Source: Hermatobates lingyangjiaoensis
Lineage: Eukaryota > Arthropoda > Insecta > Hemiptera > Hermatobatidae
DNA: 64,000 nucleotides
Assembly: GCA_026182355.1 (NCBI GenBank)
Contig: JAPFBL010000254.1
Coordinates: 5,701,001 to 5,765,000 of the forward strand
Direction of reading: 5' to 3'
Made by a program: the position numbers and the translations under genes. Below the pieces are notes generated by a model that was not told the DNA's origin, made no database searches, and saw only the letters and a list, made by a program, of their open reading frames with translations. Shown here one piece after another: positions 24,488 through 36,769 of this stretch (position 1 is the first letter of the stretch; each line of letters opens with the position of its first letter).

Positions 24488-26282
24488 CCACTAACAGACC
24501 AATTGTGATACTTACTCTATTGGACTTATAATTGGCCAAGCGTTTATTACGATTAAAAACATTATATAAAAATTGACCAGAACGCTATACTTTAATATCT
24601 AAATGAAAGTAAAAGGCACTAAGCAATGTTTAATTTTAGACCATGGAAGAAAATTAATGTTCAGGAAATTATGATTTAATTATTACTACTTAATGAGTGA
24701 AATTTTGAATTTCTAATCATATATAGAGTGATTTCAATGCCATGTAAAACATTGATACTGAATCCTATTAAATATAATTTATTAAGCAGAGTGCATTATA
24801 TAAACTGATTATCTGGTCAGGAGTAGAAAGTGACTGCGTTATTTTGCAAATGATTCTCGTGTCAAGCAGACGATTATTAAGCACAGCACCACACAAATCT
24901 TTTAGATATGTAGAGCACAATCTTGCTTCAGAACGGGTTCTGCTCTCTACTTTATTAAACGCCTGAGAACAATTATAGATGAAAGGAGATCTTTATCATG
25001 ATTTGATAATGAAAATGACACGATTTAAGGCTCAACAAATTAAAATTTCCGAACCGCTTAAGACATGTATATGATGCCAATTATAATCTCCAAACCACAA
25101 TTCTTTGAAGTAATTTACATTATTTTTAAGGTAAGTGGAACTGAAATTAATTACTGTATGCAACCCTGATGACTTAAATTAATTGCTTGCACAACCTTGA
25201 GTCATTTCATTTGCTCCAAACTTGTATTGACTGAGAAATACAATGAAATATGTACTATCTTTCTTCTCAAGTATTCAATTGATTCTTTATGTTTTCTATA
25301 AAATGTTGATGTAGTAAATTATTTTCTCAATATTTTATGGTTTAAAAGCGTATTTTGGTCATATTTCTACTTATTTATATATTCAAATTTTATTTATTTT
25401 AAAAAATGTTATATTTTGATCATAGTCTAAAATTTGAATTTCAAAAGAATTAAACGTTAAAATAAACATTAATGACGAAATTTACTAATAATGTGCACTT
25501 TAAAGTTGTTTCTGTTGTAATGAGCTGTTTAATGCTGGAAATGTGTAACTGAACCTACTATGAATAATTGCAAGGACAATGCTAGTTCGATTGGAAGATG
25601 GCATTAATATTCACTCAAGAGTTCCACTATAGGACTACGTGACAAAAATATAGACGCTGCTTCTAAACATCTACTTCGTATCTTTCGAAAGCTAAATCAA
25701 TGAAAGACATTTGAGAAAACAATTGTAAGCTACTGGAGAAGCTTCTGAGAAGTACTTCATTATTACATAGATTATGCAATGAACGCTGATTCGATTAGCC
25801 ATGTGCAATCTGTTTGTATTTGGTAAAGTATATAGTCAACTGATGGAATTTATTGTAATAAATAATGTTTGAAAGAAAACTTTATTGAATTTGAAATATT
25901 TGTCTACTTGTTAATATGCTTTATGAAATTTTAGTAGCTTCTTTGTGACCCGCAGAAAGTCAATCTGTAGAGTCATGCAGTTCGGTGAGCAGAGGTTGGC
26001 CTTCTACTCACGTATTCCTTTCAGCGTTGTAGAAACTTTCTGCCTGACGTATTCTTGGATCCCCTTGCAATACTGCTATTTCCTCTCACGGTATTGTAAA
26101 TAAATTCACTCCGTCTGCATCACACAGAACATCTATTGTTTTTCTTGTAATTAAAACAATTTTTTAGTACGAATACCTTATCAGATAACTGGAATTCACG
26201 TAAATGTTAAATTTATCTTGTGAATATATTGAGTTAGATTTCATATACAAACATAGTTGGCGATTAAAATGAAAATATATTT

Positions 26283-26311
26283 GTGTGTGTGTGTGTTTGT
26301 TTGTTTGTGTT

Positions 26312-26393
<82 letters not shown>

Positions 26394-26492
26394 TGAGTGA
26401 GTGTGTGTGTGTGTGTGTGTGTGTGAGTGTTTGTGAGTGTGTTTTCAGTGTGTAACAGTGAGTGTGAGTGTTTGTGTTTGTGTGTGTGTTTA

Positions 26493-26541
<49 letters not shown>
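26283..26541. repeat. Compound (GT)n microsatellite
   Basis: About 260 bp of GT repeats with interspersed TTTG, GAGT and one non-repeat island near 26440-26465. Confidence 0.97.
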
Positions 26542-26545
<4 letters not shown>

Positions 26546-26802
26546 TGAGATTTAATAACGAAGCAAAACACAAAAAAAATTACCAAGATTGATCACTTGT
26601 CATCAAGAGATGAAACGATCTACTTAGAAAAGCAGAAACTACGTCTTAAAGTATCTCATTTCTCTCATGACAACAACTGGAGAAATATAGTTAAGTGGGT
26701 TCTCGTCGACCTGTTATCTCTCTGATTAATTTATTAGTCTAGTGGACCTAATCATTTATGTAAACACTCAGGCACGCACACGCACACACAAGTACATATA
26801 TT

Positions 26803-26944
26803 AATTATAACGAAAGCAACACAAGCATAGACACTAACATAACTCAATGCTATATTTCAACAATCGACGTCATCAAAAGGCTGATTGCCGAAACATAGAA
26901 GTGAGATGTCGCTGTTTCTAGCTTAGTGTTTCTTTTGTTATAAT
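26803..26944. mobile_element. Family B-like palindrome, copy B4
   Basis: The ends ttataacgaaagcaacac and its imperfect complement near 26930-26944 face each other. The centre carries gacgtcatc, CTGATTG and CCGAAACATAG. It is more diverged than B1-B3. As for B2 and B3, (AT)n and a family A copy follow. Confidence 0.45.
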
Positions 26945-26979
26945 TTTTCTAAAGCACTGTCGACTGTTTAATTTTTCAG

Positions 26980-27004
26980 TATATATATATATATATATAT
27001 ATAT
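26980..27004. repeat. (AT)n microsatellite between B4 and A5
   Basis: About 24 bp of alternating A and T. Confidence 0.93.
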
Positions 27005-27193
27005 CAATGATCAAACCACAGTAAGAAATGAAAAAAATGAACCGTAACAAGCAGTCTTCGTCAGAGTCAAAAACCCAACTGATCAAGACCGCTGGTCCGG
27101 TTGAAAGATTTTAGTTCACCCCTCTCCTCCTCCATTTCTTATTGTAGTTTGATCATTGGTTGTTATTTCAGGTGTTTATTCTGAAATCTTGTG
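27005..27193. mobile_element. Family A, copy A5
   Basis: It starts atcaatgatcaaaccac and has the ccgtaacaagcagtcttcg segment. It returns through accgctggtccggttgaaag and ends ttgatcattgg and gaaatcttgtg. Parts of both arms are lost, including GAA and stem III on the minus strand. Confidence 0.7.
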
Positions 27194-28309
27194 TTATATA
27201 TATGCATATTTATTAAAAATCAAATTAAGGATTGCTAGCAGAGAAGACTGCAGGAAAATATGCACTTCTATATTTTATGGTTTACCAACACACTATCATG
27301 TATTGACCTGTTGCACCGTTTTCTTGGTTAGTAACCTAACAATTGTGTACAAAAATTACTATTCAGTTTAGTTAGTTGAGAAACTTTAATGAAAATTGAT
27401 AATTGTTCTTCATAAATTGATAAATTTGTATTCTTTTTATTCCTTCTAAAGTATAAGTACATGTTGTTTTGAACTGTTTTAGTAATACTTTAAACAACGG
27501 ATCCGTTATGGTGAAACTCACTTCTGTTTCACTCTGTTTGCTACCTATGAATAATAGTATAGTTTAAATACCTTGTTGTTCCGACATCTCAAAGCTTATC
27601 TATATTGATTAATTATTAATTCAACTTCTTTACTTAAACCCCCCTCTCACCTAATTTTTTACAAAGATTAGTAATTCACTTACTTTGAATCTTGTAATTC
27701 CAATAATTTTTTGATCATGGTTAAATTATACTCCACGGTTCTGATTCCAGGAAATATCTTATATTACTGACTGGATTTTTCCTCCCCTCCCTAGATGTAT
27801 TTTAAACTGTTTCGCATTAAGTTGAATTATCAGTAACTTCACTTGTATGGTCAATAGTAACTGGGGTATACACATATACCTAAGACATCAGGTTTACATA
27901 CAACCAAAATTTGAAATATAATAATCTTATACTTTTTTACGTAAGTGACATCGAGTCATCATAATTTTCTGGGAAATACAAACTCTTATTTACATGTACA
28001 TTTAATATGTAATTAAGTTTAATTTCTACGTAACTCTGTTCATTAAGCTATAAATTATTCAATAATGCTAATGGACATGAACCTCATGAATATAGAAAGG
28101 CATTGCAGTTTTAATAATTTATCTTTCATTATAGAAGTAATTAATAACTAAGGAATTTATCATTTGTTTACCTTTCAAAATAAATTAAAAATATGTTATC
28201 AATTTTTCATTATATTAGTTTAAAATAATTTATTAGTTTAATTTAAGCAAAAAAAAACTTACAACGTTTGTTCGATTTGGTCAAGGCAAACACGGCTTGA
28301 TTTTTGGTT

Positions 28310-28314
<5 letters not shown>

Positions 28315-28340
<26 letters not shown>
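28315..28340. repeat. Poly(T) tract
   Basis: About 22-25 T residues in a row. It could be the reversed poly(A) tail of an old retrocopy, but no coding remnant is recognisable next to it. Confidence 0.7.
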
Positions 28341-29627
28341 GATAAATTAAATAAAAACATGTCAAGGAAATGAAAGAATTTAATATGGTATGGACATAAC
28401 TAAATATAAAATGAAAATAAAGCCAATGAGCTGATGCGAATGAGTATAAATGAACTAAAAGGGAATAATTAAAAACTGATAACAGAACCATAGTTGCATG
28501 TCATTCAAAGTATTGATTTGATTTTCTATTTTTGCTTTTTATTTTATGTACATAATTTTGCATATTTGTTAGCCTCACTTTGTTGCTAGCGATATGTAGT
28601 ACTTTAATGAACACTTGAGGGGTTTATATGAGGAGTTGGCACGATCTGAGCTAAGCACATTGCAAGTACTAACGATCTCTAAGGCAACATTAAGCATGCA
28701 GCACCCTCTTCGCCTAGACAATGAGACGTGCCAATGGTATTTATTACAACTCAACTGAGATACAATTCTACTGATTACACTCCAATTCACATTTAACTTT
28801 ACATTAAGTTTTCTACATTTTTTTCTCCAAAATACAATCAAACCTGCCTTTATATATACCAGAGAAGGAAGAATTCAATTTTAATTTACTGAACCATTGC
28901 TACAGAGTTTAAAATAATGTAATAAAATAACAAGTTTAATAAAAATAAATAGTAACATAAAAAAATTATTTATAATTTATTATAGCCCTTATATGAAAAA
29001 ATTACGTAAACTTTCTAAAAAAAAAATAAAAACTTTTTTGTGGTATTAAGTTAACAACATTAGAGGACAGAAATCTACCTAAAAAACTTTATTTCTTAAT
29101 ATATTAATAACTTAAATTAGCATTGAAAAAGTTAATTTGTCCAAAATATAATAATAAACGAATGCATAAATCAGTGGAATATTGAAAAGTGACTCTAATG
29201 TCTCAATGAATGTCAATAGTAGCTAAAGGTGTTATTGATAGACCTTACACTTTGTTTTCTTCTTTAGTACTAAATCTCTAAAAGTTTACAATAGTCTATT
29301 TGAAAAGTCATTCCTTACTATCACAGCTGCTGCTGAATCTGTGTGTTACTTAATCTTTATATGAATATTTCAAAAATTTATCTCTAACTTCTTATTGTAT
29401 TTAAGGAGGATTTTATACGTAGAAGTTACTGTGATATATTTTAACAGATTTTAGTATTTTAAACCTTTCAAAAAGATGTAATTTTATTATATTTACATGT
29501 TTGGGGTAAAGGTTTTAGTATTTTTTTTTAATTATTATTTTGATTCTAACGTAGTGCAATCACTTATTATGTGGTATTTACTCATTGTAGGGTAAAAAGT
29601 AAATGAAATGTCTCCACATATAAAAAT

Positions 29628-29681
29628 TTAATGGTACAAACAACCCGTTTCGAGCACGTAGTGTTCTTCCTCAGGCATTAA
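29628..29681 (-). ncRNA. Hammerhead-ribozyme-like motif, left arm of the foldback
   Basis: Read on the minus strand: TTAATG, C, CTGAGGA, A, a hairpin (GAACAC-tac-GTGCTC, one mismatch), GAA, ACGGGT, T, G, an internal loop, CATTAA. Outer stem I (TTAATG/CATTAA), inner C-G, core CUGANGA, stem II, GAA, a 2-bp stem III (AC/GT, loop GG) and U17 are all present. The extra A after the core is shared with family A. Confidence 0.55.
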
Positions 29682-30338
29682 CTAAAATTACAATGACACC
29701 AGAGAGTTATCTATAGTATACAGTAAATATAGTACAAAATAAAAATAAAATAAAATAAGAAGAGAATACGAACCTAAAGTTGAGTGTCGGTGGCACAAAA
29801 GACTGGGAATAGGATGGACGTGGGTGGGTATGGAGTACATCTGTTTCATATTAGAAGGCAGGTAAATTTCATTGTTATTCTTTTTTTTATCCTAAAGGTT
29901 AGGCTGAGCCTTTACATTTGCTCTGGGACTGAGTGTAGGAAACATATTGAAAATATATCACAGAGAACTATAACGAAATATAAACAAATGTATTTCTATA
30001 AACGAATACATTTCTCCGTATTCCTATATTTGTTTATATTTCGTTATAGTTCTCTGTGTTATATTTTTAATATGTTTCCTACACTTAGTCTTAGAACAAA
30101 TTTAAAGGCTCAGCCTAACCTTTAGGATAAAAAAAAGAATAACAATGAAGTGTACCTGCCTCCTAATATGAAACAGATGTACCCCATACCCTCAGCCACG
30201 TCCATCCTATTCCCAGTCAGTTGTACCACAGACACTCACCCTTAGGTTCGTATTCTCTTCTTATTTTATTTTCTTTTTATTTTGTACTATATTTACTGTA
30301 TACTATAGATAACTCTCTGGTGTCATTGTCTTTTTTAG

Positions 30339-30392
30339 TTAATGCCTGAGGAAGAACACTACTTGTTCAAAACGCGTTATTTATACCATTAA
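30339..30392 (+). ncRNA. Decayed hammerhead-like motif, right arm of the foldback
   Basis: The same layout as the left arm with CTGAGGA, stem III ACGCGT and outer TTAATG/CATTAA preserved, but GAA has become AAA and stem II has lost a pair. Activity is unlikely. Confidence 0.4.
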
Positions 30393-31220
30393 ATGTTTAT
30401 ATGTGGAGACCATTTCATTAACTTTTTACCGTACAATTATTATTTTAAATCAATATCTCAGTTTGTACCATTGGCTGATAATTTTTCTTAAGAAAATTTG
30501 AATTTTAAATTTTTGGTTTGCCTTAATTAACTTTTAAAAGTCATCCAAAACCAAATTTAGCCAGAAACCAAGCTCAATGAAATAATAGTTGTCTAATAAT
30601 TATAAATGTTGAAATTATAGCTTTTTTTTTTATTATAAGAAGACACTGAGGTTTAAACGCCGCATGTAACCCTAAAAATCAATGCATACGTATGAAAATT
30701 GGTCTTACTTGTACTATGTCATAAAAAGTAAAAGTTTTCATGAGTGGTTGATAAGCATTGTAACTGCTCGTATGCTAGGTCATAACATTTGGATTTCATT
30801 AATAAGTACAGAACGAATATCTCCTTGATTGCACTACTACTACTAGCACTCGCCCACCCTTGGCAGTGGTGACACACAGTCCACTAGAGACAGGATTATT
30901 TGAACATCGGGTCTTTTTCTGTGTCTGATCGAGATCCGTCCAGGTCTTGGTATCGTCTGCATCCTTTACTTCTCAAAGAGTTAAAGAGTGATGTATTTTG
31001 AAAGTACATTTTGATCGTATATTAGTAGAATAGGAAATGGAATATTCTATAGAAATATGTAGAAGTTATAAGAGAACGAGATTTTGCCTCTTCTTTTTAT
31101 TTCATTAAATTATGTTTCATTGAGGTTGCAAAGGAGGGCTGTGATTTCCATTAGTTCACTGTCCTCCTCGCAGGAAGTAAATTAAAGGTAGTTGAGATAT
31201 GTGTGGGATGTGTTTGATAG

Positions 31221-31437
31221 AATTCGGCGACGTGCGCAGAGAAGAGTTGGAGTGGATGCCGAGGAAGGTTCGCTTCGCCGTTGACGCCACCCACCAGTGA
31301 CCCCGGATCGCCAGCAGGTCTAGCCCGAAGAACACCCCCGCCCCCCTACCACCTCCCGAGGACGCACCACACCAGGTTCAACAGGAGGAACAATCCCGAG
31401 CTTGAGAAGCGGCGGATACACCATTGCAACTTTCTCG
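31221..31437 (+). CDS. KLF5/dar1-like transcription factor, proline-rich exon and first half of zinc finger 1
   Basis: The visible order is ASPLTPPTSDPGSPAG, then RRTPPPPYHLP, then RFNRRNNPELEKRRIHHC followed by NFL and a split glycine codon. The basic NNPELEKRRIH lead-in directly before the first C2H2 cysteine is the hallmark that separates KLF5/dar1 from the KLF6/7/luna group. LTPPTS fits the TPPxS phosphodegron pattern, and PPPPY is a WW-domain PY motif like the one bound by WWP1 in KLF5. The donor is ctcg|gtaatt, phase 1. The 5' edge is less certain: in this frame tga and tag stops sit at 31215-31220, so the exon cannot start earlier. AG at 31219-31220 gives the required phase 0, while starts at 31242 or 31245 would also fit. 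A much better-looking acceptor at 31171-31173 leads straight into these stops. Confidence 0.82.
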
Positions 31438-31719
31438 GTAATTTATTTTCTGTAACACTACACAACCCAATTTATATCGTTCTAAAAAAGTGTCATGTAG
31501 CTGAAAAAAAGTGTTTAGCTATTCATTTTGTTAGTGTCTTCATAAATCAATGGAAAGTAAACGTAAACGCTCAGGTTCCATTGAAAAGCTTCAGCTAAAC
31601 AGCAACACATGCGCTAATAATGTTATTGCTGCAAAGCTTTCATTGGCACCAATACTGCACTGACATTTAAACAGAAAGTTAAAATTCTAAAGTTGTGCAA
31701 CACCCTGCCACATGTAGCG

Positions 31720-31762
31720 TTTACTCATTTTAGGGTAAAATGAAATAACAGTCCCTACATAG
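31720..31762 (+). repeat. Solo terminus related to the 854-bp foldback
   Basis: tttactcattttagggtaaa, then tgaaat and gtccctacata, match the left end and flank of the foldback (tttactcattgtagggtaaa, then tgaaatg and tctccacata). The similarity includes bases outside the palindrome, so the mobile unit may extend a little beyond it. Confidence 0.5.
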
Positions 31763-31998
31763 AATGGCTTTATAGAAACCTTGCGTTTCTAACCCCCGAG
31801 TGTTTTATTAGAATTCTAATTTTATATAACTAAATTGCTTTTATAAAACATTTAAATGTAAAAACTTTCATTTAATTATTTAACTTTTCAAAACCACTAA
31901 GTCTTACTTTTCAGTATACCTTACAATTACTGTGATAAATAAATACTAAACTTGAACAATAACTATATATCAATAGTATTAACTCTTTTTCTTCTTCT

Positions 31999-32097
31999 AG
32001 TAATTTGGTTGAGGTTAATATTTGGAATCACCTTTTAGCCAACGTTTCGTCTTTCAATTTCAAATTGGATTCCAAATTTTAACCCTGACCAAATTCC
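31999..32097. repeat. Small foldback E with a PLE-type GAAACGTTGG motif
   Basis: Arms of about 30 bp (taatttggttgagg, tttggaatc and their complements at 32068-32097) enclose a 38-bp loop. On the minus strand the loop reads CCAA, TTTGAAAT, GAAAGAC, GAAACG, TTGG. CCAA/TTGG would be inner stem I, but the CTGANGA core is lost. Confidence 0.5.
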
Positions 32098-33350
32098 GAG
32101 AAAAGAAAACGTGTTTACTAGTAATTGTAGTCAAGAAAGCAATACCTTATTAATAGTATTGTTATGATCATCCTTTTATTGCAAAAAAAACATTAAATAA
32201 ATTAAATCCAACTTTGTTTTATGATAATTCATAAATGGTATTAAGAAGTTGATAAAAATAAAACAAATAAAAACAATTTTAATTATGATAATATAACCTG
32301 TAGGAAATATTTTTGAAGATCACGAGTTTAAACGCTCGAAAACTTTGAAAACTTCAAGAGATTATTCTTAAAGCATATTTAAAGTGACCTAATTTATTTA
32401 AATTTATACTTTATAGTAAGTCGTTTAAAGAACTTTTTTTTAAACATCAATATCAGATAATGGTTTAAAGACGGAAGCATACCTGTGAATGTAGGCCTCC
32501 GACTACATTTTTAAGATTCAAAGAGATTGTTACTATTCATCAGTTGCTTAAATGCTATTCCTGTAAAGGAATTTACTAAATCATCGGTTATCACATTACA
32601 TAAATTACATATCTTCTGGTCTAAGGATATGCGAAAAACACTTCTCTAACTGCATGGACCAAAACTCAAACGATAATAATTTGTTAGAAATTTTAATAAT
32701 ATTTGTGAGATATTTAAAACTCATAAATTAAGCTAAAGATGTTCCTCTTCTAATAGAGGTTATTAATAACTGGAACACGTATACATTTAAATGAAAGCAG
32801 GTAGCTAACAAGAAATTTATACTACTTGCTAAATGGAAGCGGCATTCGAATCAATGTCCCTTATCGATGCAGCGATCTGAAATGTATTACTGGAACCAGT
32901 CCGGGTGGACTAATTTGAGTGCGATTCTCTTGATAGTATCTGAATGCCGTCCTCGAAACATCCTCTAAGTGGCACTTGTGTCTCTCCTCCCTCCTCCTAG
33001 AGCTGTGAATCACCCAACCACCTGACCATCCTAAGTAAACGGCTTCCAGCCGTATTACCTTCCACCTGCTTAATGTAAATATCCAAATAACTCACATTCT
33101 ACACTAATATATCTTTAAGGTTAACAAAAGAAAGAAAGTTAATAAATACGTTATTCTGTGATAAATATTCATCTATCACCTCTGAAAAATAAATACTGTT
33201 TTGATTGACCAATATACTACTTGCATCGTAATATAAACTGCATATAACTGTAATATAACTGCATATAAACTGTAATATAAACAATATAAACTGCATCGTA
33301 ATTTTCACATTGAGTTGAATATACGAGTATAATATTAATAAAAAGGAATT

Positions 33351-34330
33351 TATTAATTGGTGATTTGGTCTTCAAAAAAATATTTGAATTTTAACTTTTT
33401 TTAACTTTGTAAACAATGTTTATGTTAATACCTTTGAATACCTTACTAAGTTGCTCTGATAACTCTTTTTGTAAGTTAGCGACCTATGTTGCGTTCGATT
33501 AATGTTAGCTGGGGTAGGATTATGTTCAGGGGTATTAGTCTGTTTCAATATTCTTTCTTTACGTAATTGAGCATTTTTTTTAATTTAACTTTCTTGATAA
33601 TTATTACATCTCAAAATAAGTTTTAATAAATTTATATTTTTTGGATCAAACTTTGTAGCACATAAGTTAGACGCCATGTGTTTTAATGCTAACGTGGTAT
33701 TTATTTCATGTTTCAATAGGTGATGGGATTAAAAATTAAGATATCGGTTAGTTTCTGGGCTTTCCTCCACCTGAAATGATCCCATCCTGATTCCTAAAAA
33801 TCATAGTATCTGGAATGGTAAGCAATTATCTTTTTCTGTTTCTATAGTCAATTTTAATTTTGAATTAAAAGAATTAAAACATTTTAGCAGTGTTTTTTGT
33901 GAATCACAGGGAATGGTTAAGAAAATGTCATCAACATATTTATATAAAAATGGGATACTAAAAGGTATTTTATTTATTACCACATCAAGGAGACGATTCG
34001 TCACTATACCTGCGAATATGGGGGCGCATGGACTACCCATTGCAACACGCATCCATGATTTGGTAGTGGTCACCACCATAAGAGAAATAAATAACCTTCT
34101 CAAGTACATATTTAAGTGTATTTAAGAATTCATCTTTACTTAATTTGGTATAATCTGCAATTTTACCCCATGAATCATAAGTATATACTCTATAAGGTCT
34201 AACGGGATATTAGTAAATAACGAACCTACATCTAGTGAAACTAAACGGTATCCATCCGGTATTATTTTAGCTTTGATAGAACTTTTACATTCAAATGAAT
34301 TTTTGATATTATATTTATCCGTGTGGATAG
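33351..34330 (-). pseudogene. Penelope-like element reverse transcriptase, broken copy
   Basis: On the minus strand, in several frames, the order is: GYRLVSLDVGSLFTNIP (RT motif A), EFLNTLKYVLEK, then AMGSPCAPIFAGIV (motif B) and FLYKYVDDIFLTIP (motif C, YVDD). These are followed by CLPFQIL, RYLNF, SHHLLKHEINTTLALKH, and a connector ending KELSEQLSKVFKGININIV. This is the PLE reverse transcriptase and its linker to the GIY-YIG endonuclease. At least two frameshifts and several stops make it inactive. The amino end and endonuclease are not present here. The catalytic YVDD is intact. Confidence 0.88.
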
Positions 34331-35127
34331 AACCTCGATAAAAAAATAGTGTAAAAATATATTATTATAATTATTGAAATATAATATATTTCTATAGATT
34401 AAATGCTAGCCATAATTTACTACATATATACAAACAATTAATGTTACCTTCAATTGAGAGGTTTTGAACTTTTCTTAGATCCATTAATATAAATTAAAAA
34501 TCTCAATGAAAAACTATCACTAAAAGATAAATGTAATTTCAGCTACATATCATTGACATTTTAAAACTTACAAACTATTTAAATTCTCCATAGAATACAG
34601 TCCCTGTATTTCACTTCATCGCAACAATTCAATGCCGTTCATTATGTACGTATTTACAATCATACAATCAAATCTAACCTATAAATTATCGTAGATCTCC
34701 ATTCTCTAATACTGCATTTTGAATTTGCCACTATTATCTCTTTAGCCATACTGATTCAACAAATTAAAGATTATTCATACCTAAAGCTAATAATAAAGGC
34801 AAATTTCTCTGAAAAGACACTGAACAAACAATCTTGACGTATGCACGAGTTAAATAACCAAGTGTACGATAATGGTTTAACATATCGTCATATAATAAAA
34901 AAAAAGTTGAAGTAGTCTTAACTAAACTTTATTTCAAGTAAACTTATTAACAAACTCATAAACTAACTCATTTTAATTTAGCTGATTCAAAATATGGCAC
35001 TGTTATTATCACAGATGTATTAGGAACATTATTATTAAGATGTTGCAACACGTACCAGGAAGGATGTAGGTTTTTATAATAATTCATGCATTTCGTCATT
35101 ACTACAGAGGTTACTATTATTAATTAT

Positions 35128-35201
35128 AGAAATATAATATACCGTCTTACCTTGAGAGGTACAGCAGCTGTGTACGAGGTAAGACGGTATATTATATTTC
35201 T
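35128..35201. repeat. Perfect 25-bp inverted repeat with 24-bp loop
   Basis: Arms 35128-35152 and 35177-35201 are exact complements (starting agaaatataatatacc and ggtaagacggtat inside). The loop has its own smaller dyad around cagctg. It resembles a tiny MITE or a hairpin end. No similar copy was seen in the window. Confidence 0.8.
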
Positions 35202-36769
35202 AATTTTATAATAATATTAATGTATTCCTGCTAATGTGTACAAAACTATATACGAATCATTATGAAGATTTATTAAGAGAATCGTGGTATACCTTAAAAT
35301 AAAGCTTAGTATCTTTAACTCCATTCTTTCATTAGCATATTTTCAAAATTTACGATCTAATTGAAATTTTTTTAGGCACTATGATTAATAATTAATAGTT
35401 CATATTTTTATAAGATTGTAGTGGCATAATCAAAGGTTTGTCTGGAGAATTTTAACCCATTTGAATATACTGGTCAAATGATTTATCTGTTTCAATTTAC
35501 AATTACTGTTAATTATAAAGTGTTACAATAGTGTTGAACAAAAGTCAAACAACAGTCTCGGGTGATCTTTTAATAGTTGTCTTTATAGTTTTATTACTTA
35601 GCTTTTCACTGGATGATTTTTTCGCATTTTTACAGGCCCAGAATACATTACGTTATATAGCATACCATTATTGTAATTACCTAAACTTTGAATTAGCAAT
35701 CCTACCTCATATTTAATTGAAAGGAGCTAATAGTTTATAGATTATCGTATTACACTTCAATAACAAAGGATTCTTTATATTTTTTATTTCGTTACGATTC
35801 TCGGTGCTACAACCTTCTGAGTTTATTTAAAAGAATTAAATAAATAAACACTAACATATATATACAAAGACATTAAAAAGAAAATTGAGGTAATAAGAGA
35901 GGTCGTAACGAATAAATTGTAAGTAGGTTGTGACAACATAAATTATGAAACTGGGAAAACCTCCAAGTCAACTGCTCTTCTGCTGCTATACTTATGATTA
36001 AGTACAAAGTAATTTAAATAATAATTTTCTTTGGAGTATCATTAACCTTGATAATTAAGGGGAATTCTCACAACTAAACATGAGGAAAATATTCTCGAGT
36101 AGAAGGGGAAAGACTACTGAAATAGCCAATTATTACCCCTGAGTCAGAAACATCCCGATGACTGATCCGCAAAAATACTATAGTTTTTATTTTTAATGTC
36201 GTTTAGATGTCAGTTTTTATTTATCGTTGGCACATCAAAATTTGGTCTTATGTGAAAGCTAGAAAATAATTGTTTTATTATTTTGCTAAGTAATTATTCT
36301 TGATAAATAAATTTATGCTTCACTGTATATATTTATACAAATATTTTTAAAGAGGATAGCAGCAAGCTTCCTTAAGTCGTATCTTATTAAAATGTACCAA
36401 TACATTTCTAATAATGACCTATAAACTTGGTTGTTCTAGTTTACTCACTGTTTTCCATGCATAGCTATTAAGTGTAAAAATATATTGTACGCTGGACGTT
36501 ACAACACTTTTTGAAATATTTTTAATATTTAATATCAACTATAACACATTTTTTATAATATACTACCACAGATCCATATGTTTTCATAAACAATTTTCAA
36601 ACTTGATTAATTTTTTTCAGTTGTTGTTAGCTACAGTATAAATGCCTAGTTAAATATTAAACCAGCTTCTGTTTATAAGTTCACATTAGATTGTTTACTG
36701 TCGGAATTTTTAAAATTTAGAGTAATGTTGATTCCATGATATTGAAAATAATATGGATGGAGAATGTTT

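Larger units (their letters stand above)
29584..30437. mobile_element. 854-bp foldback element with hammerhead-like motifs in both arms
   Basis: The whole unit is one imperfect palindrome centred near 30010, from attgtagggtaaaaag on the left to ctttttaccgtacaat on the right. Matching landmarks on both sides are tgtctccacata, ttaatggta, tcaggcattaact, actctctggtgtcatt, ggatggacgtgg, taggctgagcc and tataacgaaatataaac. No protein domain is present; the open frame across the left arm is only the palindrome. Each arm has a hammerhead-like motif about 45 bp from its end. It looks like two inverted copies of a PLE terminal unit. No target-site duplication was seen. Confidence 0.85.

Noticed and set aside
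26164..26586. 140-residue frame rich in TH repeats
   Set aside because: It is the (GT)n tract read on the minus strand with AT-rich edges.
29784..30125. 113-residue frame across the foldback
   Set aside because: It spans the centre of the palindrome, has no domain, and exists only because the arms mirror each other.
33913..34125. Plus-strand open frame over the PLE remnant
   Set aside because: It is the shadow of the minus-strand reverse transcriptase, which has clear motifs.
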